In this document: positions 17,669-25,916 of the stretch, in pieces | Numbering within the stretch: position 1 is the stretch's first letter | Layout: each line of letters opens with the position of its first letter | Assembly (NCBI GenBank): GCA_012729455.1 | Contig: JAAYDC010000001.1 | Coordinates: 1 to 64,000 of the forward strand | Direction of reading: 5' to 3' | DNA from: Chloroflexota bacterium | GTDB lineage: Bacteria; Chloroflexota; Anaerolineae; UBA1429 | Length of the DNA stretch: 64,000 bases | The notes under the pieces: generated by a model | Database searches by the model: none | Seen by the model: only the letters and a program-made list of their open reading frames with translations | Told to the model about the DNA's origin: nothing | Made by a program: the position numbers and the translations under genes

Positions 17669-20044
17669 TTAGGAAAGCTTGATTTCCTGGGTAAAGGCAA
17701 CTGTTTCTTCGGCTGCCAGGGTCTGCGGCTCAAACGTCAGTACCAGGTTGATACCGCGGTCGGCCCGCGAGCCGTGCACGCTGGCACTCGCCAGTGCCTG
17801 GTTCTTCCACGACTGCGTCAGCTTGGTTTTGCCGAGGGTCGCCTGCCACTGCGCCTCACCGAAATCCTCTGGTGTGAGGGTATGGGTCGTACCTACCTCA
17901 GGGATACCGAGCTTGCCCGGCTTGCCGTCGCTGGTTTTATAGGAAACCACTGGGTCTGGCCCATCCGGCCAGGTCAGTTCGAGGGCACTGCGCGGTGCGA
18001 TCGATGCGGCGGACTTGGTATTGGCGTACTCGGTGGTAATCGTCAGCACGACGCCTTTGAGGGCGTACTTGCGCTTTACCTGGATGCCGTCGCGTGTGGT
18101 GAGTTCCACCGTGGCGTTATCGCCTGTCGCACTGCCGGTGTAGACCTCACGCGAGCCCATGCCGCGATCCTGGATACCGAACGACTCGTAAAAACCTGCG
18201 CCATTGGGGTAGCCGCGGTCGCCAGCCATCACCTGGCGCAGTACATTCAAGCCTTGGGCCTTGTTAACCAGCGACACGATGCGCCCGCCCAGTTCCGGCA
18301 CGATGTCGGCGCGCACTGCATCGCTTTCGAGCGTCAGCACCGGATATTTGGTGCGTGTGGTGATGCGCTGGAAAAAGCGCCATCTGGGCTCGGATTCGCG
18401 GATTTCGCCCACCCCATACTGCTCGACCTTGGTCTTGAGCGTGTTATAAAGTTTGTAGTCAACTGCTTGAGTGCATTGATACAGCCCATCCTTGACCTCA
18501 TGACGCGGCAGAGACCGCATCAGGAGCACATAATCCAGCCCCAAGCGCGCGCGCTGCACCATCTCGAGCGTCAGCAGGTTACGCGCCACTGCCCGCTCGG
18601 CCTTGTCAAAGAGTTTGGTGCCCTGCGCGAGGATCTCGTCCGACAAATAGGGCGAACGCGGGCTATCCCAGATGCGCACGTGCCACTCGTGTTTACGCAC
18701 CGGCTCGTGAATCAGGTCGAGCCACTGGTGGATGTAGGGCGCCGCCTTGCCGTACACACCGTCGATAAACTCGTCGATGATCGGCTTGGCATCGCGGTCT
18801 GTGTGCCACATCATCTTGGCCATCAGATACGATTCGAGCTCGCTCTGCGCGCACATGCCGCCCGGCCCATAACCTCCCTCGTAAAACAGGCCGACCGTGC
18901 CATACTTTTTAAAGAGCGGAATATCGGCGATGACCTCGTCGAGGTTGGGGAACGGCTGCAGGTAGTGGGCAAAGTTGGTCGAGTAGTGCCACACGTACAG
19001 CTGGTCGGTGATGGCATTCCAGGCCTTTAGGTTGGCAAAGGCAGCCTCGTTGGCCTTGCAGCCATCCAGCGGGTGCCCAAAGCAGGCATAAATCGGTGCC
19101 AGGCGGATGCGCACATTCGGCAAGGGCTTGACATGCTTGGGCGGCTTTTCGGTCCATTGATATGCCAGGGTATCGATCAGCAGGTGCGGATATTCCTTGC
19201 CGATCTCTTCCGCGATAGCATTGACAAAGCGCAGTACCACGCCAGAGGCAGCCCCCTCCTCTTCTTCGACGGCGCGGCAGTTGTCGCACTGGCAGTTAAA
19301 GTAAACGTCGTTCTGCGAGACGGTAAAGATGGTGGCGTTGGGGTTTTCGGCAATCCAGCGCCTCAGGTTGCCGAGTGCGATCCGCAGCACGTCCGGGTTG
19401 GTCAGGCAGATCTGGTACATGCCTTTCATACGCTTGCCGTCGATCAACGAAAAGTACTCGGGATGCTCGTCGAAATACTCCTCGGGCGGTACCAGGTCAT
19501 TAAAGTTGTGCACAAAGAATTTACCGTAAGAGATCTGCCCGCCGACCGATTCATCTAAGTGGTGGTGATCGCCATTGACGCGGTTGCGCACTGCCCAGTT
19601 CTTTTCGAACGCTTCGGTATAGAACGGCTCGCGATACTCGAAATCGGGCTTTTCGTGGATATTCAGCGGACCCACCGAGACGGTGCGTTTCTGGGGCACA
19701 CGCGTGATGCGGCTGGTGAACCAGCGCACCCCGAGGATCTCGTCCAGCAAATAGTAGCAGCCATACAGCGTGCCGCGTTTGCCGCCGCCCGAGATTACCA
19801 GGCGCTTGCCGGTGGTGAGCAGGGTGAATTCCTCTTCTGCCAGCTTGTCGGAACGTTCCAGGACGATCATGTACCCGTTGGCGGACTTATCCGAACTGAT
19901 CGGCAGGATAGCGCCTGACATCTCGGCCAGGTATTGCTGCAGTTCATTAGCGCCGCGCCTGATCGGGGCGGGTGCGTCTGCGGGACACACAATCGTAAAT
20001 CGCGAAATTCCGTTGTTGACGAGGGTCAGTCGGCTGCTTGCCAT
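17669..20044 (-). CDS. DUF4838 domain glycosidase-like protein
   Basis: A 791-residue protein with an N-terminal alpha-glucuronidase-like domain (GANELQQYLAEMSGAILPI near residue 31; TLYGCYYLLDEILGVRWF near 92), a central DUF4838 TIM barrel (NDVYFNCQCDNCRAVEEEEG near 240, GLFYEGGYGPGG near 375) and a C-terminal beta-sandwich of about 230 residues. DUF4838 proteins are related to GH67-type enzymes and are assumed to act on uronic-acid or plant glycans. There is no signal peptide. AAAGGA lies eight bases before ATG. The CxCxxC cluster in NCQCDNC is typical of the family. Substrate unknown. Confidence 0.7.
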   Translation of the reverse strand: MASSRLTLVNNGISRFTIVCPADAPAPIRRGANELQQYLAEMSGAILPISSDKSANGYMIVLERSDKLAEEEFTLLTTGKRLVISGGGKRGTLYGCYYLLDEILGVRWFTSRITRVPQKRTVSVGPLNIHEKPDFEYREPFYTEAFEKNWAVRNRVNGDHHHLDESVGGQISYGKFFVHNFNDLVPPEEYFDEHPEYFSLIDGKRMKGMYQICLTNPDVLRIALGNLRRWIAENPNATIFTVSQNDVYFNCQCDNCRAVEEEEGAASGVVLRFVNAIAEEIGKEYPHLLIDTLAYQWTEKPPKHVKPLPNVRIRLAPIYACFGHPLDGCKANEAAFANLKAWNAITDQLYVWHYSTNFAHYLQPFPNLDEVIADIPLFKKYGTVGLFYEGGYGPGGMCAQSELESYLMAKMMWHTDRDAKPIIDEFIDGVYGKAAPYIHQWLDLIHEPVRKHEWHVRIWDSPRSPYLSDEILAQGTKLFDKAERAVARNLLTLEMVQRARLGLDYVLLMRSLPRHEVKDGLYQCTQAVDYKLYNTLKTKVEQYGVGEIRESEPRWRFFQRITTRTKYPVLTLESDAVRADIVPELGGRIVSLVNKAQGLNVLRQVMAGDRGYPNGAGFYESFGIQDRGMGSREVYTGSATGDNATVELTTRDGIQVKRKYALKGVVLTITTEYANTKSAASIAPRSALELTWPDGPDPVVSYKTSDGKPGKLGIPEVGTTHTLTPEDFGEAQWQATLGKTKLTQSWKNQALASASVHGSRADRGINLVLTFEPQTLAAEETVAFTQEIKLS

Positions 20045-20128
20045 GTTATATCCTTTCGTCGATGTGATTGATCCACAAGGCTTAACGGGATTCTAGCGTG
20101 CTCGATGACATATTACCAGCGCCCGGCC

Positions 20129-20968
20129 TCAGCGGCAGCGCAGCGTGCGATAGAAAAATGCATCCACCAACTGATCGACCTCGCCCGTCAGCCAGGGCAG
20201 GTCGGTTACGCGGTGTTCGTAGCTGAGGTGGTCGCCGCCGTGCACCACGTGCAGCTGCACGTCGGCGCCGGCCTGCCAGAGAGCCTCGTAAAGTGCCACC
20301 GACTGGCTCAGCAACACGGTGGTGTCCTTGTCACCATGCACGATCAGCATCGGCGCGGCTTTGCGCGAGGCATAGGTGACCGGACTGGCGCGCCGTGCAA
20401 CGTCAGGGTCAACCGCCGGGTCAGCTCCCAAAAAGCGCTGCCACCAGCAGGGCTCACCGCCCCAAGGCGGATCCGCCGGGTAGCCCGGCAGACGCTCAAG
20501 GTCGGCCGGGCCATAATAGTTACACACTGCCTGCACCGCACTGGAGATCCCTGGTGTGCCCGAATCGCCCTCGAGATCGGCAACACCGGCCGTCAGCCCC
20601 AGCATGGCTACCAGATGTCCGCCAGCCGAGTCGCCCCAGGCGCCGATGCGTTCAGGATCATAGCCATAGGCGGCGGCGTTGGCGCGCAGCCAGCGCACCG
20701 CAGCTTTGCAATCATGCAGGCAGGCTGGGAAGGGCGCCTGGTGAATCAGTCGGTAGTCGATGCTGGCCACCGCATATTCCTGCGCGAGCATGCGCATGGC
20801 ATATGGGCACCAGTGGCGATCGAGCCCTGCCCAGCCGCCGCCGTGCACATAGACGATCAGCTGTACCTGGCGGATCGGGTTGAGCGGTACATACAGGTCC
20901 AGCAGCAACTCTTTGCCATCTGCCTGACCATAGACTAGGTCAGCACGCTTAACAAATCCCTGATACAT
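20129..20968 (-). CDS. alpha/beta hydrolase of the esterase/lipase (HSL-like) group
   Basis: 279 residues with the oxyanion motif HGGGW near residue 41, nucleophile elbow GDSAGG near 112, acid GDKD near 217 and GGDHLSYEH near 250. All elements of a serine esterase are present and no signal peptide is seen. It probably deacylates a small ester or acetylated sugar in the cytoplasm. The ATG at 20968 follows GGAGGTAAAG; the longer reading frame back to 21019 is not supported. It is divergently arranged with the GNAT gene, and an inverted repeat lies between them. Confidence 0.8.
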   Translation of the reverse strand: MYQGFVKRADLVYGQADGKELLLDLYVPLNPIRQVQLIVYVHGGGWAGLDRHWCPYAMRMLAQEYAVASIDYRLIHQAPFPACLHDCKAAVRWLRANAAAYGYDPERIGAWGDSAGGHLVAMLGLTAGVADLEGDSGTPGISSAVQAVCNYYGPADLERLPGYPADPPWGGEPCWWQRFLGADPAVDPDVARRASPVTYASRKAAPMLIVHGDKDTTVLLSQSVALYEALWQAGADVQLHVVHGGDHLSYEHRVTDLPWLTGEVDQLVDAFFYRTLRCR

Positions 20969-21069
20969 GTTCTTTACCTCCGTCAGGGGTTGTGTAACAA
21001 AAGCGCGCCGAGATGTCAACCAGATAGATTGACGCAGCTCTGGAAATCATTTATAAAGGTGGTGAATAG

Positions 21070-21086
21070 TGTCAACATATATGACA
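21070..21086. promoter_or_regulatory. inverted repeat, candidate operator
   Basis: TGTCA-ACATATA-TGACA in the gap between the divergent esterase gene (start 20968) and the GNAT gene (start 21103). A looser copy (TGTCA with TGACG) is at 21014-21032. The position suits a shared regulator, but none is identified. Confidence 0.35.
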
Positions 21087-21102
21087 GACAAGGGCTTGAC
21101 GG

Positions 21103-22041
21103 ATGGAAATCCGAGCGGCAACCCTGGACGATATCACCGCGATCACCGAAGTTCACAAGCGTGACGTTGCCACATGGTATCGCGGTTTTGGCGACGATGA
21201 GATCGTCGCGCCCTACGATCAGTTGTGTGTCTTTGAGCGCTATATGGCAGGTGGGCCGTGGATGAGCGTCGAAACCTGCGCGATCCACGTCAACCAGCTT
21301 TTGTTACACGAGCTGCCGCCGATTGTGGCCGTGCTGGATGGCAAGGTGGTGGCAGAATCCGAGTTTTACATCGGTGATGAGGGCGCCCCATACGGAGTTG
21401 TGCTGGATATCTCGGTGCTTTACGTGCATCCCGACGCGCAGGGCCGCGGAGTGGGCGGTGCGATGATCAAATACCTGATCGACCGCGCCCAACGCCGTCA
21501 GTGCCGCTCCATGACGGTGGTGCCCGGCCCGCGCGGCTTTTATCAGCACTATGGCTTTAACGAAGTCCACGACCGCCCGCATCTGCTGGTGAACGCACGC
21601 ACCACCAACCACCCCTACACCATGGAAGAACTCGGCAACGAAACGCCCTATCGCGTCGTTTCGGGCATTCCCATGCCGATCGGCCGTTACACCTCAGGGC
21701 GTCAGGAGTGGGAGCGCCATAAGATGATCACCTATCACCTGCCCGAGCTGTCGCACTGTATGCACCGCCGTATCCGGCTGAGGAACGACTCTGGCGAGGC
21801 GATCGCAATCCTCGCCCAGCATTCGCCCTTTGACCGCGCCCTGATCGCGCACGCCTGGACCGACAGTATGCCAATCAACGAGCTGGTGACGATCCTGCGC
21901 AACGAGTGCGTCAACTCGGGCTTTTCCCAGCTCAGGCTGCTGATCGACCCGCAGATCGTGCGCACCCCGTTGGCAATCGAGCCTGTCGAAGAGACCTCGA
22001 CGCCCTGCATGATGCGCTGGCTCAAACCGCGCCTGCACTGA
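21103..22041 (+). CDS. GNAT family N-acetyltransferase
   Basis: A 312-residue protein whose first half is a GNAT fold: ISVLYVHPDAQGRGVGGAMIKYLIDRA (about residues 104-130) contains the acetyl-CoA-binding Q/RxxGxG/A motif, and PRGFYQHYGF near 143 is the usual C-terminal motif of the fold. The second half of about 140 residues has no recognised domain. The substrate is unknown. Only a weak ribosome site precedes ATG. It is followed after 23 bases by an alpha/beta hydrolase, so the two are probably co-transcribed. Confidence 0.75.
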   Translation: MEIRAATLDDITAITEVHKRDVATWYRGFGDDEIVAPYDQLCVFERYMAGGPWMSVETCAIHVNQLLLHELPPIVAVLDGKVVAESEFYIGDEGAPYGVVLDISVLYVHPDAQGRGVGGAMIKYLIDRAQRRQCRSMTVVPGPRGFYQHYGFNEVHDRPHLLVNARTTNHPYTMEELGNETPYRVVSGIPMPIGRYTSGRQEWERHKMITYHLPELSHCMHRRIRLRNDSGEAIAILAQHSPFDRALIAHAWTDSMPINELVTILRNECVNSGFSQLRLLIDPQIVRTPLAIEPVEETSTPCMMRWLKPRLH

Positions 22042-22064
22042 CACATTTCTCACAGGAGATGACC

Positions 22065-23120
22065 ATGAGCGACGCACCCGTGCGTGAATACACCTTACAC
22101 CCGTACTTTCATCGGCGCTGGGAACACGTCGGCCGCGCTTTAGCGCTGGATACCAGCAGCCTGCTGGCCTATCAAGCCTGGCGATTGCGTGCGATCGCCC
22201 GCTTAAAGGAGCTGATCGGTTACGACACGCTCGAGAGCTGCGATCTGTCGCCAGTGGTAACCGAACGCCTCGAGATGGATGGCTACATTCGCGAGCGAAT
22301 CGAGCTGCAGGTCGAGCCGGAGCTGTGGATGCCGGTCTATGCCCTGTTGCCGGCAGGCAAGGCAAGCTACCCAGCCGCGATCGCCCCGCACGGTCATGGC
22401 AGCGGCGGCAAGTACGCCGTGGCAGGCCGGCGCGATATCCCCGAGATCGCAGGCACGATTGAAGAGCACAACTATGACTATGGCGTGCAGCTGACGCAGC
22501 GCGGCATCGCCGCCTTTTGCCCCGACGCGCGCGGCTTTGGTGAGCGTCAGGAGCTCTCGGTGCGCAACAGCCTGCTGAATTCCTCGTGCCGCGATATCAA
22601 TGCCATGGCCTACCCGCTTGGGCAAACCATCACCGGCATGTGGGCTTATGACCTGCACCGCCTGGCGGATTACATCCAGACCCGCTCCGACTGCCAGCCC
22701 GGCAAGCTGGCTTGCGTGGGGCTATCAGGCGGCGGGTTGCAGACCTTGTGGGCGACCGCCCTGGATGAGCGTATCCGCTGTGCGGTCATCAGCGGTTACT
22801 TTTATGGTTATCGCGAGTCGCTTTTGGAGATGTGCGAAAACTGCTGGTGCAACTATGTGCCGCACCTCTACGAGACGATGGATATGGGAGACATCGCAGC
22901 GTTGATCGCCCCGCGCCCGCTGATGATCGAATCGGGCGACGAGGACCCCCTGAACGGCGCCAGCGGTCTGGCGAATGTTACCAGCCAGGTCGAGATCACG
23001 CGGCGAGCCTATCGCTTAATGGGTGCCAATGACCAGCTTTATCACAGTGTCGGTCACGGCGCGCATCGCTGGTACGGCCACGAAGCGCTGCCCTGGCTGG
23101 TCGAACAACTGAGCGCCTAG
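22065..23120 (+). CDS. alpha/beta hydrolase, acetyl-xylan-esterase/dienelactone-hydrolase-like
   Basis: A 351-residue hydrolase with PAAIAPHGHGSGG (oxyanion region, near residue 105), GVQLTQRGIAAFCPDARGFGER near 145, nucleophile elbow GLSGGG near 222, acid region ESGDEDPLNG near 288 and His in GHGAHRW near 330. It belongs to the large-insert esterase families found beside glycan-degradation genes. Start ATG 22065 is preceded by AGGAG at a good distance; an ATG six bases earlier is too close. It overlaps by four bases the 3' end of the convergent MFS gene. Likely a cytoplasmic carbohydrate esterase (inference). Confidence 0.75.
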   Translation: MSDAPVREYTLHPYFHRRWEHVGRALALDTSSLLAYQAWRLRAIARLKELIGYDTLESCDLSPVVTERLEMDGYIRERIELQVEPELWMPVYALLPAGKASYPAAIAPHGHGSGGKYAVAGRRDIPEIAGTIEEHNYDYGVQLTQRGIAAFCPDARGFGERQELSVRNSLLNSSCRDINAMAYPLGQTITGMWAYDLHRLADYIQTRSDCQPGKLACVGLSGGGLQTLWATALDERIRCAVISGYFYGYRESLLEMCENCWCNYVPHLYETMDMGDIAALIAPRPLMIESGDEDPLNGASGLANVTSQVEITRRAYRLMGANDQLYHSVGHGAHRWYGHEALPWLVEQLSA

Positions 23121-24313
23121 GGCTGTTGCACCGGTTCTTCGGCCGGGTTGCGCAGAAGGGTCGTCAGCACCACCCCCACCAGCATGGCTACGACCGCCGT
23201 CGCTACCAGCATCGGGCGGATGCCCATCTCCTCTGCCAGCCAGCCCGAGATAGCCGGGCCAAAGAACATGCCAAAGGCATATATCGACTGGTGCAGGCCC
23301 ATCGCTGAGGTGCGCTGCGATTCGTCTACGCGCTGAATGCTCATGCCCATCAGCACGGGCGCACTGATGCCCTGCGAGAGGCCGATCAGCAGCTGAAAGA
23401 CCAGCAGCCATACCAGTGACCTCGATAGGGCGCTGGTCGCTACGCCCACTGCCAGCATGATAAAAGTTATGTGGATAGTGCGCTTTTGGCCCAGGCGACG
23501 CACCAACAAGGAGGTGGCCATCAGGTTGCCGACGATCACAATCGCCACGTTGGCGCTGACCATGATCGACTGGGTATAGTCGGTTGCCCCCAACTCTTCT
23601 GCCAGGATCGGCAAAAAGCCAAAGATGGCCGCCCAAGTGGCATATTGGCTCACGGTGGCGAGGATGGTCGGCAGCATCACATCGCGGCGCGTAAACAGCC
23701 CCGCCAGGGCGCGCAGCGAGGGCGCCTTGGGCGGACGCGGTTCTTCACGTGCCGTCAAAACCAGTACAAAGGCCAGACCGGCCGATCCGGCTGCCAGGAA
23801 AAAGGGCAGGCTGTAGCCGCCGTTATTGTTGAGCCAGCCGGTCGATCCGGTGGCAAAAAGGCGCCCAACCGATCCAAAGAGGGTCAACAGCGCCGTTGCG
23901 CGCACCGTCTCATGCGGTTTAAAGAGGCGGTTAAAGACGACTACCAGCGGTACCCACGTGCCGGCTGCCAGCCCGCTGATGGCGCGTCCGATCAGCATGC
24001 CGTTGATGGTGCCCGAAGTTCCCATCACCAGTGCGGCAGTGGCCGAAAGCACAAACCCGGCGAGAATAAAGGGCTTGCGCCGGCCGATCCAATCCGAGAC
24101 AATGCCCAGCGGTAGACGGATGATGGCCTGCCACAGGCCATACATGGAGAGCACCATTCCCACGCGTGCCAGGTCGCTGGTTTTGCTGGCGGTATAAGTT
24201 GGTAATGTTGGCACGTAAAAGTACAGCGACATCCAATAGAGCGCCACAGTTACGCCATATATCCACACTAGGCGCTTGTTCTGGCGCTCATCCTGCAAGG
24301 GTTTCTCTGTCAT
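23117..24313 (-). CDS. major facilitator superfamily transporter
   Basis: A 398-residue integral membrane protein with twelve predicted helices. The MFS signature between helices 2 and 3 is LGIVSDWIGRRKPF (about residues 68-81). Helix 4 carries GRAISGLAAGTW, and the two halves are joined by a basic loop (REEPRPPKAPS near 190). It resembles drug/proton antiporters and sugar efflux transporters, but the substrate cannot be told. ATG 24313 is preceded by AGGAG. It is divergent from the lys leader region. Confidence 0.85.
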   Translation of the reverse strand: MTEKPLQDERQNKRLVWIYGVTVALYWMSLYFYVPTLPTYTASKTSDLARVGMVLSMYGLWQAIIRLPLGIVSDWIGRRKPFILAGFVLSATAALVMGTSGTINGMLIGRAISGLAAGTWVPLVVVFNRLFKPHETVRATALLTLFGSVGRLFATGSTGWLNNNGGYSLPFFLAAGSAGLAFVLVLTAREEPRPPKAPSLRALAGLFTRRDVMLPTILATVSQYATWAAIFGFLPILAEELGATDYTQSIMVSANVAIVIVGNLMATSLLVRRLGQKRTIHITFIMLAVGVATSALSRSLVWLLVFQLLIGLSQGISAPVLMGMSIQRVDESQRTSAMGLHQSIYAFGMFFGPAISGWLAEEMGIRPMLVATAVVAMLVGVVLTTLLRNPAEEPVQQP

Positions 24314-24373
24314 ACCAGCTCCTTGATGCAATTCGGGCTATCATGCGCCACTCGTATGAAAATAGCAAGCGTT

Positions 24374-24402
24374 TTGACATGTATCTGCATCTATGCTATT
24401 GT
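24374..24402 (+). promoter_or_regulatory. promoter of the lysine operon
   Basis: Consensus TTGACA at 24374-24379, a 17-base spacer and TATTGT at 24397-24402 with an extended -10 TG at 24394-24395. Transcription would begin near 24409, giving a leader of about 180 bases before lysW. It is one of the best promoter matches in the window. Confidence 0.8.
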
Positions 24403-24444
24403 AAGGCAAGTTCAGGTGGAGCTAGAAACACAGCCGTGCTGACC

Positions 24445-24492
24445 ATGATTCTATCCGATGGCATAAAGCATAAGAAAAAGATGCCGACGTAA
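24445..24492 (+). CDS. Lys-rich leader peptide of the lysine operon
   Basis: A 15-codon ORF, MILSDGIKHKKKMPT, contains four lysine codons within six (AAG CAT AAG AAA AAG, preceded by ATA). It lies between a strong promoter and an intrinsic terminator just before lysW. This is the standard layout of ribosome-mediated attenuation, where charged tRNA-Lys would decide whether the terminator forms. The Lys codons sit in the loop of a possible hairpin GGCAT / ATGCC. An AGGTGGAG at 24414-24421 is the only ribosome-site-like sequence; it is rather far from ATG 24445 and 14 bases from an in-frame GTG at 24436, so the exact start is uncertain. Confidence 0.6.
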   Translation: MILSDGIKHKKKMPT

Positions 24493-24533
24493 GTCTGGCC
24501 GGCTTGCTCATACCTACAACGAGCGTACAAAAG

Positions 24534-24568
24534 GCAGCTACTCCAGATGAAAGGAGAGCTGCTTTTTT
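24534..24568 (+). terminator. intrinsic terminator/attenuator before lysW
   Basis: Stem GCAGCTACTCC / GGAGAGCTGC with one bulged A, an eight-base loop and six T. It ends 22 bases before the lysW start codon and downstream of the operon promoter, so it must be bypassed for lys expression. A competing antiterminator could not be assigned by eye. Confidence 0.8.
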
Positions 24569-24590
24569 ATTATCACAGGGAGAAACCAAC

Positions 24591-24764
24591 ATGGCGAACG
24601 CAAACTGTCCCGAATGTGAAGGCGTGATCGAGTTGGCTGACGGCAGCTTTGTGGCTGGCGAGATCATCGACTGCCCTGACTGCGGTGTCGAACTCGAGAT
24701 AACCTCGGTTCAACCGCTGACGCTCGAACTGGCACCCGAAGAAGAAGAGGATTGGGGAGAATAG
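24591..24764 (+). CDS. lysW: amino-group carrier protein LysW
   Basis: A 57-residue acidic protein with two zinc-binding CPxC pairs (CPECEG near residue 6, CPDCG near 28) and the C-terminal EDWGE signature. The terminal Glu gamma-carboxyl or alpha-amino group carries 2-aminoadipate while LysX, LysZ, LysY and LysJ act on it. The intermediate is released as lysine by LysK. GGGAG lies eight bases before ATG. It is the first gene after the attenuator, so its translation directly follows the leader. In organisms with a LysW system the same carrier may also serve ornithine/arginine synthesis. Confidence 0.96.
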   Translation: MANANCPECEGVIELADGSFVAGEIIDCPDCGVELEITSVQPLTLELAPEEEEDWGE

Positions 24765-24770
24765 TAACGC

Positions 24771-25916
24771 ATGGCGATCCAGCGTTTTTCGATCATCGAG
24801 TCGACACTTCGCGAAGGCGAGCAGTTTGTCGGTGCCAACTTTACTACCGAACAAAAGGTGCGCATTGCAGAGACACTCGACCGCTTTGGCGTCGAGTACC
24901 TCGAGTTGACCTCGCCAGCCGCTTCACCGCAGAGTCTCGAGGATTTGCGCACCATCACCGGGCTTGGCCTGAAAGCCAAGATCCTTACGCATGTGCGCTG
25001 CACGCTGGATGATGCAAAACTGGCTGCCCAGACCGGCGTGGATGGCATCGATGTTGTGATCGGCACTTCGTCGGTGTTGCGCAAGTTCAGCCTGGGAAAG
25101 AGCATTGATGAGATCATGGTGCTGGCCACCGATGTGGTCAAATACATCCGCGACCAGGGCCTGGAAGTACGCTTTTCGACAGAAGACTCGTTTCGTTCCG
25201 AGATGGATGACATCTTGGCGATCTATGAGCAAGTCGACAAACTCGGTGTGAACCGCGTAGGTATCGCCGATACCGTCGGCGTTGCCAACCCACTGCAGGT
25301 CTACAAGCTGGTCTCTACTTTGCGTAGCCGGGTTAGCTGCGACATCGAGTTCCACGGCCACAACGACACGGGCTGCGCCATCGCCAACGCTTTCTGCGCG
25401 CTGGAAGCTGGCGCTACCCATATTGATACCAGCGTGCTGGGCATCGGTGAGCGTAACGGCATCCCCTCGCTGGGAGGGATGGTGGCGCGCATGTATGTCA
25501 CCGACCGCGCCAGTGTAAGCAAGTACAACCTGCCGGTGATCGGCGAGCTCGATCACATGGTGGCCGAGATGGTGGGGGTCGATATCCCCTTTAACAACTA
25601 TATTACGGGCATCACCGCCTTTACCCACAAGGCCGGCATCCACGCCAAAGCTGTGCTGAACAACCCCGAGACCTATGAGATCCTCTCGCCAAAGGATTTC
25701 GGGTTGACGCGCTACATCAGCATCGCCCACCGTCTGACAGGCTGGAATGCGATCAAGTCGCGCGCTGAACAGCTTGGGCTGGCGATCCCGGATACCGAGA
25801 TCAAAGCGCTCACCGCGCACATCAAAGAGATGGCCGATCAGCGCGCCCTGACGCTCGATGACGTCGATAGCGTGCTCAAGACCTGGATCGATGCGCATCC
25901 GATAGGAGGTGCCTGA
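24771..25916 (+). CDS. lysS: homocitrate synthase
   Basis: A 381-residue member of the DRE-TIM metallolyase family that condenses 2-oxoglutarate with acetyl-CoA to homocitrate, the entry step of the aminoadipate route. The first motif reads [16 protein letters not shown] (residues 8-23), HVRC is near 75, and the metal-binding [14 protein letters not shown] is near 197-210. [12 protein letters not shown] (about 286) is the flexible-region motif of the homocitrate and isopropylmalate synthase group. It begins six bases after lysW and its TGA is directly followed by the GTG of lysT. Feedback inhibition by lysine is common in this family. Confidence 0.93.
   Translation: MAIQRFSIIESTLREGEQFVGANFTTEQKVRIAETLDRFGVEYLELTSPAASPQSLEDLRTITGLGLKAKILTHVRCTLDDAKLAAQTGVDGIDVVIGTSSVLRKFSLGKSIDEIMVLATDVVKYIRDQGLEVRFSTEDSFRSEMDDILAIYEQVDKLGVNRVGIADTVGVANPLQVYKLVSTLRSRVSCDIEFHGHNDTGCAIANAFCALEAGATHIDTSVLGIGERNGIPSLGGMVARMYVTDRASVSKYNLPVIGELDHMVAEMVGVDIPFNNYITGITAFTHKAGIHAKAVLNNPETYEILSPKDFGLTRYISIAHRLTGWNAIKSRAEQLGLAIPDTEIKALTAHIKEMADQRALTLDDVDSVLKTWIDAHPIGGA

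Noticed and set aside
17774-19030. 418-residue plus-strand reading frame inside the DUF4838 gene
   Set aside because: Antisense shadow; composition only reflects the opposite strand.
24409-24590. T-box or lysine riboswitch before lysW
   Set aside because: No T-box AGGGUGG motif and no lysine-riboswitch core was found; the leader is too short for either, and the Lys-codon ORF explains it better.
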